This document shows positions 44,356-52,416 of a stretch of 64,000 nucleotides of DNA, piece by piece. The notes under the pieces were generated by a model that was not told where the DNA came from, ran no database searches, and saw only the letters and a program-made list of their open reading frames with translations. Source of the DNA: CAZXSK01 sp964642855 (GTDB lineage Bacteria > Planctomycetota > Phycisphaerae > SM23-33); NCBI GenBank assembly GCA_964642855.1, contig CAZXSK010000010.1, forward strand, positions 1 to 64,000, read 5' to 3'. How positions within the stretch are numbered: position 1 is the first letter of the stretch; every line of letters begins with the position of its first letter. A program made the translations under genes and the position numbers.

Positions 44356-45429
44356 ATGGCCCGGCAGAAGATCCTCTCCCAGCAGAGCACCGGCGCAGAC
44401 GACGAGAAGCTCAACGTCGCGCTGCGCCCCGAAACGCTGGACCAATGCATTGGGGCCGAGGAACTTCTGGAGAAACTCCGTATCGCAATTCAGGCGGCGC
44501 GCCAGCGCGAGGAACCCATGGAGCACGTGCTCCTGCATGGCCCGCCGGGCCTGGGCAAGACGACTCTGGCCTACGTTATCGCCCACGAGATGGGCTCGAC
44601 CATCAAGGTTACCTCAGGCCCGGCGCTGACCAGACCCAGCGACCTGATCGGCATTCTGACGAATCTCGAAAGCAAAGACGTACTGTTCATCGACGAGATT
44701 CACCGTCTCTCCTCTGCTGTGGAGGAGTACGTCTATCCGGCGATGGAAGACTACAAGGTCGACTTCGTCGTTGACTCCGGCATGCACAGCCGGACGATCA
44801 ACCTTCCACTCCAGCCGTTCACGCTGATCGGCGCAACCACCCGCGCAGGCCTGCTGAGCCCGCCTCTTCGGACGCGATTCGGCATCAACCATCACCTGGA
44901 GTTCTGGTCGTCCGAAGACCTGCTCGCCCGCTGTCGGATGAGCGCGGGCATGCTCAGAATTGACTCCGATCCGGCTGCTCTGGAAATGCTCGCCGGACGG
45001 GCTCGCGGCACCCCTCGGATTGCCAATCGTCTGCTTCGACGCTGCAGGGACTATGCCCAGGTGAGAGGCAACGGCAGGTTGACCGTCGAAAGCGTCCAAG
45101 CCGCTCTGAAGCTTGAAGGCATCGACGAGATTGGCCTGGACGAACTCGATCGCAAGTTCCTGCGTACCATCGCCACCACGTACCACGGCGGGCCGGTGGG
45201 CATCGAAGCGGTCGCTGCAACGCTTGGCGAGGAAACCGACACCCTCGTAGACGTCGTCGAACCGTTCCTGCTGCAGCAGGGCATGCTCGCAAGAACCCGT
45301 CGAGGCCGGCAGCTTACCCGCCAGGCGTGGAAGCATCTCGACATGAAGCCCCCCGCGGACCTGCCGGGCCCGGCGAAGCCGCTGTTTGGCGAAACCCGTA
45401 GCGACGACGAAGAGGCCGTCGAGGACTGA
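44356..45429 (+). CDS. ruvB: Holliday junction branch-migration ATPase RuvB
   Basis: 357 residues. An AAA+ hexameric DNA motor with Walker A GPPGLGKTT (~58), Walker B LFIDEIHRL (~113), sensor 1 GATTRAG (~155), the arginine finger in PLRTRFG, sensor 2 GTPRIANRLLRR, and a C-terminal winged helix (HGGPVGIEAVAATLGEE). It starts one nucleotide after the ruvA TAG, with CAGGAG 8 nt upstream inside ruvA. It has an acidic C-terminal tail. Confidence 0.98.
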   Translation: MARQKILSQQSTGADDEKLNVALRPETLDQCIGAEELLEKLRIAIQAARQREEPMEHVLLHGPPGLGKTTLAYVIAHEMGSTIKVTSGPALTRPSDLIGILTNLESKDVLFIDEIHRLSSAVEEYVYPAMEDYKVDFVVDSGMHSRTINLPLQPFTLIGATTRAGLLSPPLRTRFGINHHLEFWSSEDLLARCRMSAGMLRIDSDPAALEMLAGRARGTPRIANRLLRRCRDYAQVRGNGRLTVESVQAALKLEGIDEIGLDELDRKFLRTIATTYHGGPVGIEAVAATLGEETDTLVDVVEPFLLQQGMLARTRRGRQLTRQAWKHLDMKPPADLPGPAKPLFGETRSDDEEAVED

Positions 45430-45440
45430 AGGCATTGATC

Positions 45441-45755
45441 ATGTCAGGTCACCGCGTCACTCGAAGAGGCTTCCTGAATGCGACGGCAAAGGTGACTGTC
45501 GCCGCCCTGCTCGCACGCTGGCTGACCGGTTGCAGCGAGGAAGACCCTCCCCGCCAACTACCCAAGCCGCCCAATGACACCGTCCCGCCTGAACAGCGCA
45601 GGTACCGCTGCAGATCGTGCGGATACACTTATGATCCAGCCGAGGGCGACCCCCAACACGGTCAGCCGGCTGGCACTGCGTTCGCCGACCTGCCCCAGAC
45701 CTGGACATGCCCCGATTGCGGGGCCAGGAAGAGCGAATTCTATCCTGTTACCTGA
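45441..45755 (+). CDS. Tat-exported lipoprotein rubredoxin
   Basis: 104 residues. The N-terminus has a twin-arginine motif (TRRGFLN), a short hydrophobic segment and a lipobox LTGC (~30-33), so the protein should be exported folded and lipid-anchored. A proline-rich linker leads to a complete rubredoxin domain, with iron ligands in CRSCGYTYDP and CPDCG and the usual GTAFADLP-x-TW core. Rubredoxins are one-electron carriers, normally cytoplasmic; a membrane-tethered extracytoplasmic form suggests transfer to periplasmic or membrane redox partners. GAAGG lies 8 nt before the ATG at 45441. It is 11 nt after ruvB, so probably the last gene of that operon. Confidence 0.92.
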   Translation: MSGHRVTRRGFLNATAKVTVAALLARWLTGCSEEDPPRQLPKPPNDTVPPEQRRYRCRSCGYTYDPAEGDPQHGQPAGTAFADLPQTWTCPDCGARKSEFYPVT

Positions 45756-45764
45756 AAAGTTCCG

Positions 45765-45959
45765 CTACAGATTCCATGCCTTGGCAAACGCCGCGAAGCT
45801 GCGATCGTAGGACTTCTCTGCTTCGGGAGGAAAGCAGCATCCTGGCAATTGCCTGCTCTTGAGGTGGTATTGCAGGCAATCGCAGCAAACGCCCTGGCGC
45901 CCGCATGAGGTATACGTGCATCCGCAGAACTCCAGATTCTGCTGTTTCTTGCACTCCAT
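45765..45959 (-). CDS. Small cysteine-rich protein, DUF6485-like
   Basis: 64 residues with nine cysteines, arranged as M-x-C, CGCTYTSC, then GVCCDCLQYH and PGCCFPPEAEKSYDRS. This matches my memory of the DUF6485 family, small proteins of anaerobes and planctomycetes that probably bind a metal through the Cys cluster; the function is unknown. GAGGAG lies 7 nt before the ATG at 45959. It lies 29 nt after sixA and is convergent with the rubredoxin gene (9 nt apart). Confidence 0.8.
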   Translation of the reverse strand: MECKKQQNLEFCGCTYTSCGRQGVCCDCLQYHLKSRQLPGCCFPPEAEKSYDRSFAAFAKAWNL

Positions 45960-45988
45960 ATGACATCTCCTCGAGGTCTTGGGCCCAC

Positions 45989-46492
45989 TCAGGCAAGCCT
46001 GGCCAGCATGGCCAGCTGCTCGCGGTGCATCAGCCAGCGCAACTGGGTCTTGAGACCGATCTTCTTGGTTCGGAGCCTGACACACCCCGCCCCCGCTTTG
46101 CTTAGAGAGGTGCCGATATCGTCCGCCGCGGCGGTAAGATAGGCCAGGCAATGGTCCAGGGACGGCGCATGGCCGACGACAGCGACCACGTCGAGCTTCT
46201 CGTCCATCAGCCGCAGCACGTGATCGGCGAGGGCTTCTGGGTTCCCCGGCGGGCTGAGCGCTTCTTCCTCTTTCGGTCCGTTCAACCCGCAGGTCTCGGC
46301 GACGATCTCAGCCGTCTGTCTTGCGCGCGTCAACGGGCTGGTGAGCACCGTCTGGGGAACGCAATCGATCACCTTCAGGGCACGGGCGGTGTTGCGGGAT
46401 TCTTCCCTTCCCGCATCGGTGAGCTCCCGCGCAGCATCGCCGTTTTCCCGAGCAGGCTCTGCGGTTGCGTGTCGGATGAACAGCACATCCAT
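45989..46492 (-). CDS. sixA: Phosphohistidine phosphatase SixA-like (histidine phosphatase superfamily)
   Basis: 167 residues. The N-terminal catalytic motif is IRHATAEP (RHA instead of the usual RHG, a variant known in SixA relatives), then an Arg in LTSPLTRARQTAE, and the second His in VVGHAPSLD. Such enzymes strip phosphate from phosphohistidine, for example on Hpt domains or PTS proteins. Both kinds are encoded in this window, but a link is only a guess. AAAGGAG lies 7 nt before the ATG. It is divergent from the CreD operon. Confidence 0.88.
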   Translation of the reverse strand: MDVLFIRHATAEPARENGDAARELTDAGREESRNTARALKVIDCVPQTVLTSPLTRARQTAEIVAETCGLNGPKEEEALSPPGNPEALADHVLRLMDEKLDVVAVVGHAPSLDHCLAYLTAAADDIGTSLSKAGAGCVRLRTKKIGLKTQLRWLMHREQLAMLARLA

Positions 46493-46620
46493 GATGTCGC
46501 TCCTTTTTCTGTCTTACCCCGTCGGGGGGATTCTATCGCTCCCGCTGCTGCGCGTCCAGCCGAGGGGGGCTCTTGGGTGGGAGTTCCGCCTGGCACGGAA
46601 GATTTTCCGAACTTTCCCTA

Positions 46621-46651
46621 TTTACATGCAAAGTACTTTGTTGTACAAAGT
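46621..46651 (+). promoter_or_regulatory. Promoter overlapped by an inverted-repeat operator
   Basis: TTTACA (46621), a 17-nt spacer, then TACAAA (46644). ACTTTGT-TGT-ACAAAGT (46635-46651) is a perfect 7-bp inverted repeat covering the -10 box. This placement suggests repression, most simply by the winged-helix protein encoded in the same operon. Confidence 0.6.
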
Positions 46652-46744
46652 GAATGTCGGAATTTACCGATGACATCATGGACTGCCGAGATAGACCCCG
46701 ACGATCAGGCCGGAATCTCAAGCCCCCAACAAGAGAATCAACCC

Positions 46745-47119
46745 ATGTATGAGCTGATTGAGAGAAACCCGGGACTGGACCAACTGGCAGAACGAGTAGG
46801 CCTGCTTCTACGGGAAGTCTGGACGGCCGGAACCATCGTGGGGATCTCAGGGGCGCTGCTGATCAGCGGCTTGATCACACTGCGGATACGCCTGGGGACT
46901 AGCGAGGGCCTCCACAAGGTTCACCCACACCTGCTGTGGCTGGCCGTTCGCCTCCTTGCGGGATGGTCCGCGTCAGCACTTGCCCTGTCCCCAAGACCCT
47001 TGAAGCTCATCGTAGCAGGGATTGCAGCTGTACTGGTTCCTAAGACGGTCATCGCCGTCGCCGACCACTCCGGCGTGTTGGCGGTCCGCCAGGTCCTGCT
47101 GGAGCGAGGAAAGAGCTAG
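46745..47119 (+). CDS. Small membrane protein, unknown function
   Basis: 124 residues. After ~25 polar residues there are about three hydrophobic segments (~28-48 WTAGTIVGISGALLISGL; ~62-82; ~88-106). No family is recognised. It is the first gene after the palindromic promoter and is followed by another membrane protein, a winged-helix regulator and creD. The start at 46745 has only a weak AAGAG 9 nt away; an in-frame ATG at 46670 would add 25 polar residues. Confidence 0.65.
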   Translation: MYELIERNPGLDQLAERVGLLLREVWTAGTIVGISGALLISGLITLRIRLGTSEGLHKVHPHLLWLAVRLLAGWSASALALSPRPLKLIVAGIAAVLVPKTVIAVADHSGVLAVRQVLLERGKS

Positions 47120-47154
47120 ACAGACCGAATCACTGGAAGACAAGCGAGAGACGC

Positions 47155-47790
47155 ATGAATCCACAGAAAGCTGCGGAAGAAATCAAAACGATCCGGGCAT
47201 TGATGGAGCGCCCGGTCCGCTACTCCACCCAGAGCGGCGTGGCAGGTATCGTTGCGGGGCTTATTGCCCTGTGTGGCCTGGCGGGCGACTGGCTTCTGTA
47301 CACATCCATCCTCGACCTTGAAACTCGCCTGCTCGCAACCATGGGTATGTGGGCGTGGGTCTTCGTCGCCGCGCTGGTGGCCGTGCTCGCGCTGACGCGG
47401 ATCCGCGAAAGGCGACAAGGGATGCCCATCTGGTCGTCGGTCAAGAAGCGGATCCTCCTGACCATCCTTCCGCCATTCGTCGCAGGGGCGGGGCTGACCC
47501 TGGCTATCGTCTACCACTGGTACGTTCAGGACACCCCCAACAGCTGGCACCTGATCCCGCCTGTCTGGATGCTCTTCTACGGCGTGGCATGCTGGCAGGT
47601 AGGCGAGTTCTCGACCGTAGAAATCCGTGTAATGGGAGCGGCGTTCATCGCTGCAGGACTGGTCACCGCGCTGCTGTTCCCCGTGGGGTTCCTCTGTGGC
47701 GTCTGGATGCCGTACATCACGCTGGGTGCTACGTTCGGGGGATTCCACCTGGTCTATGGCGTGGCCGTCCTGATCCGCCATGGCGGCTGA
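47155..47790 (+). CDS. Multi-pass membrane protein, unknown function
   Basis: 211 residues with a polar N-terminus (AAEEIKTIRALMERPVRYST) and about six transmembrane helices, the first near 27-50. Its layout resembles membrane proteins often found beside winged-helix regulators, but no named family is recognised. It lies 35 nt after the previous gene. Its TGA is followed 17 nt later by the inferred start of the regulator. Confidence 0.75.
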   Translation: MNPQKAAEEIKTIRALMERPVRYSTQSGVAGIVAGLIALCGLAGDWLLYTSILDLETRLLATMGMWAWVFVAALVAVLALTRIRERRQGMPIWSSVKKRILLTILPPFVAGAGLTLAIVYHWYVQDTPNSWHLIPPVWMLFYGVACWQVGEFSTVEIRVMGAAFIAAGLVTALLFPVGFLCGVWMPYITLGATFGGFHLVYGVAVLIRHGG

Positions 47791-47807
47791 AGCAGGGAGA
47801 CACACCC

Positions 47808-48113
47808 CTGGCCGAGAGACCACACAACCAGATCGACAGCACCATACACCAGCGAACGCGCCTGGCGATCATGGCCACGCTGGCGGGTGTCGACGGGATG
47901 GAGTTCAACGAGCTCAAGGCCCAACTGGGGCTGACCGACGGGAATCTCTCGACCCACCTCAGTTCGCTGGAAAAGGCTGGATACGTGCATATCGAGAAGG
48001 GTTTCCGTGGCAAGAAGCCTGTGACCACGGTCCGGCAGACGCCGACAGGACGGCGCGCCATGGAAAGTTATGTTCGCCTCCTGCAGGGCATTTTGGACCA
48101 GGCCAAGGGCTGA
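47808..48113 (+). CDS. Winged-helix transcriptional regulator (HTH_34/MarR-like)
   Basis: 101 residues in one winged helix: IDSTIHQRTRLAIMATLA, then LKAQLGLTDGNLSTHLSSLEKAGYV (recognition helix) and GFRGKKPVTTVRQTPTG (wing). This is the compact family often encoded next to CreD in other phyla. No ATG, GTG or TTG lies between the upstream stop and the first helix. CTG at 47808 has AGGGAG 8 nt upstream and is proposed as the start; a CTG at 47787 overlapping the previous stop is an alternative. Starting at the first ATG (47870) would destroy the domain. It is probably the repressor of its own operon. Confidence 0.82.
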   Translation: MAERPHNQIDSTIHQRTRLAIMATLAGVDGMEFNELKAQLGLTDGNLSTHLSSLEKAGYVHIEKGFRGKKPVTTVRQTPTGRRAMESYVRLLQGILDQAKG

Positions 48114-48165
48114 ACGGAAGACAGACGAGTCGACAACACCATATACGAGAGGACAGGAGACTGAC

Positions 48166-49527
48166 ATGAGTGTACTTCGATTTTTCGCGATCATCCTGAT
48201 CTTTGGCTGCGTGTCGGTAGCTTGGATGATCCTGGCCGGAACGGTCTTTGTTCGCACCGATCAGCAGGACGAGCAACTCGCCCAGGAAGTCCGAAGCCTC
48301 TGGGGGCCGAAGACACTTGCCCAAGCCCATCCCTATTGGGGAACGGGTCCGGAAACTGACTGGTCGTCCGACAGTGTGATCGTGCCCGAGGCAAGCAATA
48401 TCAACGTCAAGCTAACGCACGAGAACCGCCGCAAGGGCCTGCTCTGGTACAGCATGTTCACGGCCGACTTCCGCGGAGAGTACACCATCCCCGCCGCAGA
48501 AGACGGAGGAGATCGTGGCTTCTTCCACTTCGACCTCCCCAACGGCGCCACCCCAATCGACCTGGAGGTACATGTCGACGGTAACGCCATTGATCTGCCT
48601 TACAAGCAGCGCGTCAGCGGGAAGATCGCCGTACCACTCGCTCGAAGCCAAGCGCGGACCGTCACTGTCGCCTTCCGTGCCCGAGGACAGCTGCACTGGC
48701 TGTATTTCCCCGCCGGCGTGGAATACCATCGGGGAAGCGGCCGCGTGTGGGACCGCGATGAAACCGACAGCGACCTCGTGCTCAACCAGAGCGACGCCGG
48801 AGTGGGAGAGTTGCGCAATTTCTCGCTGACGGTCACTACCGACTTCAAGGCCATCGACTATCCCACAGGAGCCCAAAGCCCCAATAGCGAGGCGAGTCCG
48901 ACGAATGGAGGTCTGGCTGCAACGTGGGAATACGACAGCCTCATCACCGGTCAACCGATCGGCGTGACCATGCCCGCCAAGCCCAACGCCGGACCGATCA
49001 TTGGCAAGATGACGCTGCTTGCCCCCGTCAGCCTGCTGTTCTTCCTGACGGTGCTCTTCACCGTCGTTGTCCTGAAGAAAATACCGCTGCATCCCATGCA
49101 CTACCTGTTCGTTTCCGCCGGATTCTTCGCCTTCCACATTCTGCTGGCCTACCTGACTGATCACATCGACCTCTACGCAGCCTTCTGGATCTGTGCCGCG
49201 GTCAGCGGACTGCTTGTGGTCTCCTACATGAGGCTGGTGGCCGGGATCACATTCGCCGCGGTCTACGTGGGCGTGGCTCAACTGGTGTACCTGGTGGGCT
49301 TTTCGTATGCGTTCTTCTGGAAGGGTATGACGGGCCTTGCGATCACTATCGGCGCGGTTCTGACGCTGCTGGTACTCATGCAGGCCACGGGACGGGTCAA
49401 CTGGTTCGAAGTGTTCGGCTCCCGAAAACCTGGCGAACAGGATGGGCACACCCCGCCGGTTCCCGGAAGCGGGCAATCGGATCCGGTTCTGACTGAAGAG
49501 TCCACGTCTTCCGCCCCGGAGCAATAG
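48166..49527 (+). CDS. creD: CreD-like inner-membrane protein
   Basis: 453 residues. One N-terminal transmembrane helix (~5-27) is followed by a periplasmic beta-rich domain (~30-290) and six or seven C-terminal helices. The CreD core is LLAPVSLLFFLTVLFTVV, then HPMHYLFVSAGFFAFHILLAYLTDH. In enterobacteria, CreD belongs to the CreBC regulon and affects envelope integrity and beta-lactam or colicin tolerance; the biochemical role is unknown. The polar tail ends in Ser/Pro/Glu. AGGAG lies 6 nt before the ATG. It is the last gene of the palindrome-controlled operon. Confidence 0.88.
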   Translation: MSVLRFFAIILIFGCVSVAWMILAGTVFVRTDQQDEQLAQEVRSLWGPKTLAQAHPYWGTGPETDWSSDSVIVPEASNINVKLTHENRRKGLLWYSMFTADFRGEYTIPAAEDGGDRGFFHFDLPNGATPIDLEVHVDGNAIDLPYKQRVSGKIAVPLARSQARTVTVAFRARGQLHWLYFPAGVEYHRGSGRVWDRDETDSDLVLNQSDAGVGELRNFSLTVTTDFKAIDYPTGAQSPNSEASPTNGGLAATWEYDSLITGQPIGVTMPAKPNAGPIIGKMTLLAPVSLLFFLTVLFTVVVLKKIPLHPMHYLFVSAGFFAFHILLAYLTDHIDLYAAFWICAAVSGLLVVSYMRLVAGITFAAVYVGVAQLVYLVGFSYAFFWKGMTGLAITIGAVLTLLVLMQATGRVNWFEVFGSRKPGEQDGHTPPVPGSGQSDPVLTEESTSSAPEQ

Positions 49528-49574
49528 ACAGTCGGAACCGAAGACGTTGCTTCGGGTACGTCAGGTCATCACCA

Positions 49575-49613
49575 CCGGCGTGTCTGCAGGCCTTTGCGTT
49601 GCGGGCACGCCGG
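49575..49613. terminator. Stem-loop between creD and the convergent membrane gene
   Basis: CCGGCGTG and CACGCCGG form an 8-bp perfect stem with a 23-nt loop, 48 nt after the creD stop. There is no T tract; it is a weak bidirectional candidate. Confidence 0.35.
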
Positions 49614-49652
49614 CTTCTCTGCGCGCTTGGCTCGGATGGAGAAGAATCGGCG

Positions 49653-50336
49653 TCAGGCCTTCCCCCTGCCCGCAACAGCCGCCACAACCCACCACCCGGC
49701 TGCCACGCCAGGCCAAGCCAGCCAGGCCCAGATGGGTTTCGGCAGCAGGTGACCTTGCCTGGCACCGGCAGCCGCCCAGACGAAAAAGGACGGGGACAAT
49801 CGCCACAGCGTCGACGAGCCCGCGCCGGACAGGAAGTCTGCTGACACATACCAGCACACAGGCAGCCCGGCGAAAACGACAAGGATGACCAGAAGCGAAG
49901 AAGCCCTTGCAGCCGGAGTCGAGGGCAACAGGCCCGCTGCCAGTGAGAGTGGTACCACCGCCAGCACGGCAAGCCCCGCACGAAATGCGTCTGTCGCCAC
50001 TGCATCGCCCAGGTAGGTAGCCGTTGCATAGAACGGACAGGCTGTCACCGCAAAGCCAACCAGCTCGACCAGTGACAGCACGTTGAGTCCACAGCTGGTT
50101 CGACGTCGCGCATAGAGCATCGCCGGATAGAGCGTAAGCAGGAATGCTGCCTGGGCAATGGCGAGGGTATGTAACGCGGGAAGCGCTGCGGAGCGAGCAG
50201 AACTCCGAGCCTCATAGACCGCGTCGGGGAACAGTCCAGCAGCCATCCCAACCAGGCAAGCCGCCATCCACGCGACACCCGCGGGCCTCCAGAGGGCTTC
50301 CAGCAAGCACCGTTGATTGCAGGGGTCTCGCGACAC
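49653..50336 (-). CDS. Multi-pass membrane protein at the end of the dcw cluster, unknown function
   Basis: 227 residues with six predicted hydrophobic segments (first ~20-36, last ~205-225) and a Cys/Arg-rich loop (YARRRTSCGLN). It resembles ABC-2 or YIP1-type membrane domains only in overall hydrophobicity. GTG at 50336 follows the ftsQ-like stop by 4 nt and has no ribosome binding site of its own, implying coupling. It occupies the place where ftsA or ftsZ would stand in other bacteria. Confidence 0.65.
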   Translation of the reverse strand: MSRDPCNQRCLLEALWRPAGVAWMAACLVGMAAGLFPDAVYEARSSARSAALPALHTLAIAQAAFLLTLYPAMLYARRRTSCGLNVLSLVELVGFAVTACPFYATATYLGDAVATDAFRAGLAVLAVVPLSLAAGLLPSTPAARASSLLVILVVFAGLPVCWYVSADFLSGAGSSTLWRLSPSFFVWAAAGARQGHLLPKPIWAWLAWPGVAAGWWVVAAVAGRGKA

Positions 50337-50340
50337 GAAA

Positions 50341-51405
50341 TCAGTAGGGGTCGTACGTCAAGTTGTCGCCACGCAGATTGATCGTACGGGCCTCCCCGGC
50401 AAGCTGCCCGCCATGACGCCGGACGAACTCGTCGAGATTGTCCATCTTCCGATCCGGATGCACAACCCAGTCACCGCCGGCATCGGGGAATCGGCCGAAC
50501 TCAATTACCGTAGGCCGGGACTTGCCCTCTTGGGCGCAGAACTTCAGCTGTGGCTCGCGACGGGTACGCGGCGTTACCCTCCAGCCGTAGTTGCTGACAT
50601 CAATCCACGTGACCTCCCTCCAGTATCGCCGGGAGTGCAGGAGTCTTGCCAACCGAATGCCGGCCTGGAGGTCTTCCCCCGGCCAGCGCTCGCCCGGATC
50701 AGGCGGCGCACTGAGGACGCCGTCGATCAGGATGTAATGAATGCTACCGACCTGCACGCCGCAGTCTGGAACCTGGTTGCCATTGGCAAGGCAATACTTC
50801 TCGTCCTTGGTCCCACCCAAGGGGGCAACAACCAGCCGGGGGACTTCGTAGTACTGCACCGCGCCGGTAGGCGTTGCGTAGGCCCTCCCGTCGCGTAGAA
50901 GCACGCCGTCCTCGTCTACGAAGTAGATTTGGCGTTCAAAACGTACGGCTACCACCGGCCGGCGGAAGGTTGCCTGCACCTCCACCAACCCGAGATTGGG
51001 ATCGCTTGTTTCCTGTTTCCGCACCAAATGGACCTGGCGGATCCAAGGGTGCCTCTCGGCCAGGGCGTGCACCCGGCGAACGAGATTGCGCGAGTAAAAA
51101 GTCATCCCCTCCGGTGCGAGTTCCCGGCAAATGCGCGCATTGACCGAAGGCGGAAGCCACATCGGCGTGTCGGCAAGTGTCACGCGAAACGCAGGCGGCG
51201 TCCGGCCGAATTCTCCGGTCCGTACGCGGTGTTCCAACACCTTCATGCCCCATGCAGCCGACGCCCCGCAGACGATTACCAGCAGTGCCCAGATCGTACC
51301 CTTGACCAAGCGTCTGCGCCTGCCCGACGTGTCTGCATCCCACACGTCATGAAGAGATTTCTTCCTGCGCTTGCTCTCGGCTGGCTTCTTCTGCTTCCTT
51401 GCCAT
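50341..51405 (-). CDS. ftsQ: Divergent FtsQ/DivIB-type division protein
   Basis: 354 residues. A basic cytoplasmic tail (RKQKKPAESKRRKK) and a single transmembrane helix (~37-55) are followed by a POTRA-like domain (~85-150: FYSRNLVRRVHALAERHPWIRQVHLVRK, then VEVQATFRRPVVAVRF) and an FtsQ-like beta domain (~155-330). FtsQ links cytoplasmic and periplasmic divisome parts. The identification rests on this layout plus its position right after ddl (11 nt), as in classical dcw clusters; sequence identity looks low. An AGGA lies 4 nt before the ATG. Confidence 0.8.
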   Translation of the reverse strand: MARKQKKPAESKRRKKSLHDVWDADTSGRRRRLVKGTIWALLVIVCGASAAWGMKVLEHRVRTGEFGRTPPAFRVTLADTPMWLPPSVNARICRELAPEGMTFYSRNLVRRVHALAERHPWIRQVHLVRKQETSDPNLGLVEVQATFRRPVVAVRFERQIYFVDEDGVLLRDGRAYATPTGAVQYYEVPRLVVAPLGGTKDEKYCLANGNQVPDCGVQVGSIHYILIDGVLSAPPDPGERWPGEDLQAGIRLARLLHSRRYWREVTWIDVSNYGWRVTPRTRREPQLKFCAQEGKSRPTVIEFGRFPDAGGDWVVHPDRKMDNLDEFVRRHGGQLAGEARTINLRGDNLTYDPY

Positions 51406-51416
51406 GGCATCCTGCG

Positions 51417-52397
51417 TCAGTTTGGTGTTTTCTGAACCCGATCGCTCCGGCGATCCATCGCCATCATGACCAATCGATCTACCAGTTCTGGGAAGGAACA
51501 ACCCGCCTTCGCAGCGGCCTTGGGCACCAGAGAATGACCGGTAAAGCCCGGGATCGTGTTGATCTCCAGCACGTGCGGTGTTCCGTCGGCGGCTAGAATA
51601 AAATCGACCCGAGAGAGGTCACGGCAGTTCAGCACGCGGTGAGCTTCGAGAGCGTCGTGCTGGAGGCGACCGACGACCTGTGCGTCCAAGCCGTGATCGA
51701 AGACATACTCGGTGCCTGCTCCGTCTTCGTATTTGGCGGGGTAATCGTAGAAAGGTCGCTGGCAACAAACCTCAAGTGCAGGCAGAGGCTGGTCGCCCAG
51801 AATGCCGATGGTCATCTCTCGACCGGGTACGAATCGCTCCAGCATCGCCCTGCCGTAGAGGTCGAACAGTTCCTCGATGGCTTCGCGTCGCTGTCGATCG
51901 TCGCGGGCAATGGTCACATGCACGCTCGACCCGCCGTCGACTGGCTTGACGACCACGGGAGGGGGTATCTCGTCCAGCCATCGATTGACCGTGCTCGGGT
52001 CGTGATACTCCTCGACGATCATCCAGTCGGGGGTGGTCAGACCGACCACGCGGAACAATTGCTTCGCAGCGGCCTTGTCCATAGCCATCTTGCTGGCCCG
52101 AGGCCCGGACCCCACGTACGGAAGCGACCGCTGCTCGCAAAGCTCCTGGACTTCCCCGGACTCGCCGAAAACACCGTGCAGAGCAATGAACACAACATCG
52201 ATGCCCGCGCGATCCAGCGCGGAAGTGTCGTTAGGAGCAATATCGGCACGCGTGACCTGGTGTCCTGCCTGCTCGAGCGCGCATGCGACGGCCTGGCCGC
52301 TCATCAATGAGACTTGCCGCTCCGACGAAGGCCCTCCCATCAGGACCGTGACGTCCAGGGGGCGGACCGTTTTGAAAAGGGCTTCACTGCCTTCCAT
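51417..52397 (-). CDS. ddl: D-alanine--D-alanine ligase
   Basis: 326 residues, ATP-grasp fold. It joins two D-Ala for the peptidoglycan stem peptide. Visible are the N-terminal LMGGPSSERQVSLMSG, FIALHGVFGE, the ATP-binding VVVKPVDGGSSV, the FVPGREMTIGIL segment, and metal ligands in RVDFILA and HVLEINTIPGFT. ATG at 52397 (AAGGA 7 nt upstream) is chosen over an upstream in-frame start that would lie in the gap. It sits between murB (19 nt) and ftsQ. Confidence 0.97.
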   Translation of the reverse strand: MEGSEALFKTVRPLDVTVLMGGPSSERQVSLMSGQAVACALEQAGHQVTRADIAPNDTSALDRAGIDVVFIALHGVFGESGEVQELCEQRSLPYVGSGPRASKMAMDKAAAKQLFRVVGLTTPDWMIVEEYHDPSTVNRWLDEIPPPVVVKPVDGGSSVHVTIARDDRQRREAIEELFDLYGRAMLERFVPGREMTIGILGDQPLPALEVCCQRPFYDYPAKYEDGAGTEYVFDHGLDAQVVGRLQHDALEAHRVLNCRDLSRVDFILAADGTPHVLEINTIPGFTGHSLVPKAAAKAGCSFPELVDRLVMMAMDRRSDRVQKTPN

Positions 52398-52416
52398 GGC
52401 AACTTCCTTGCGACAC

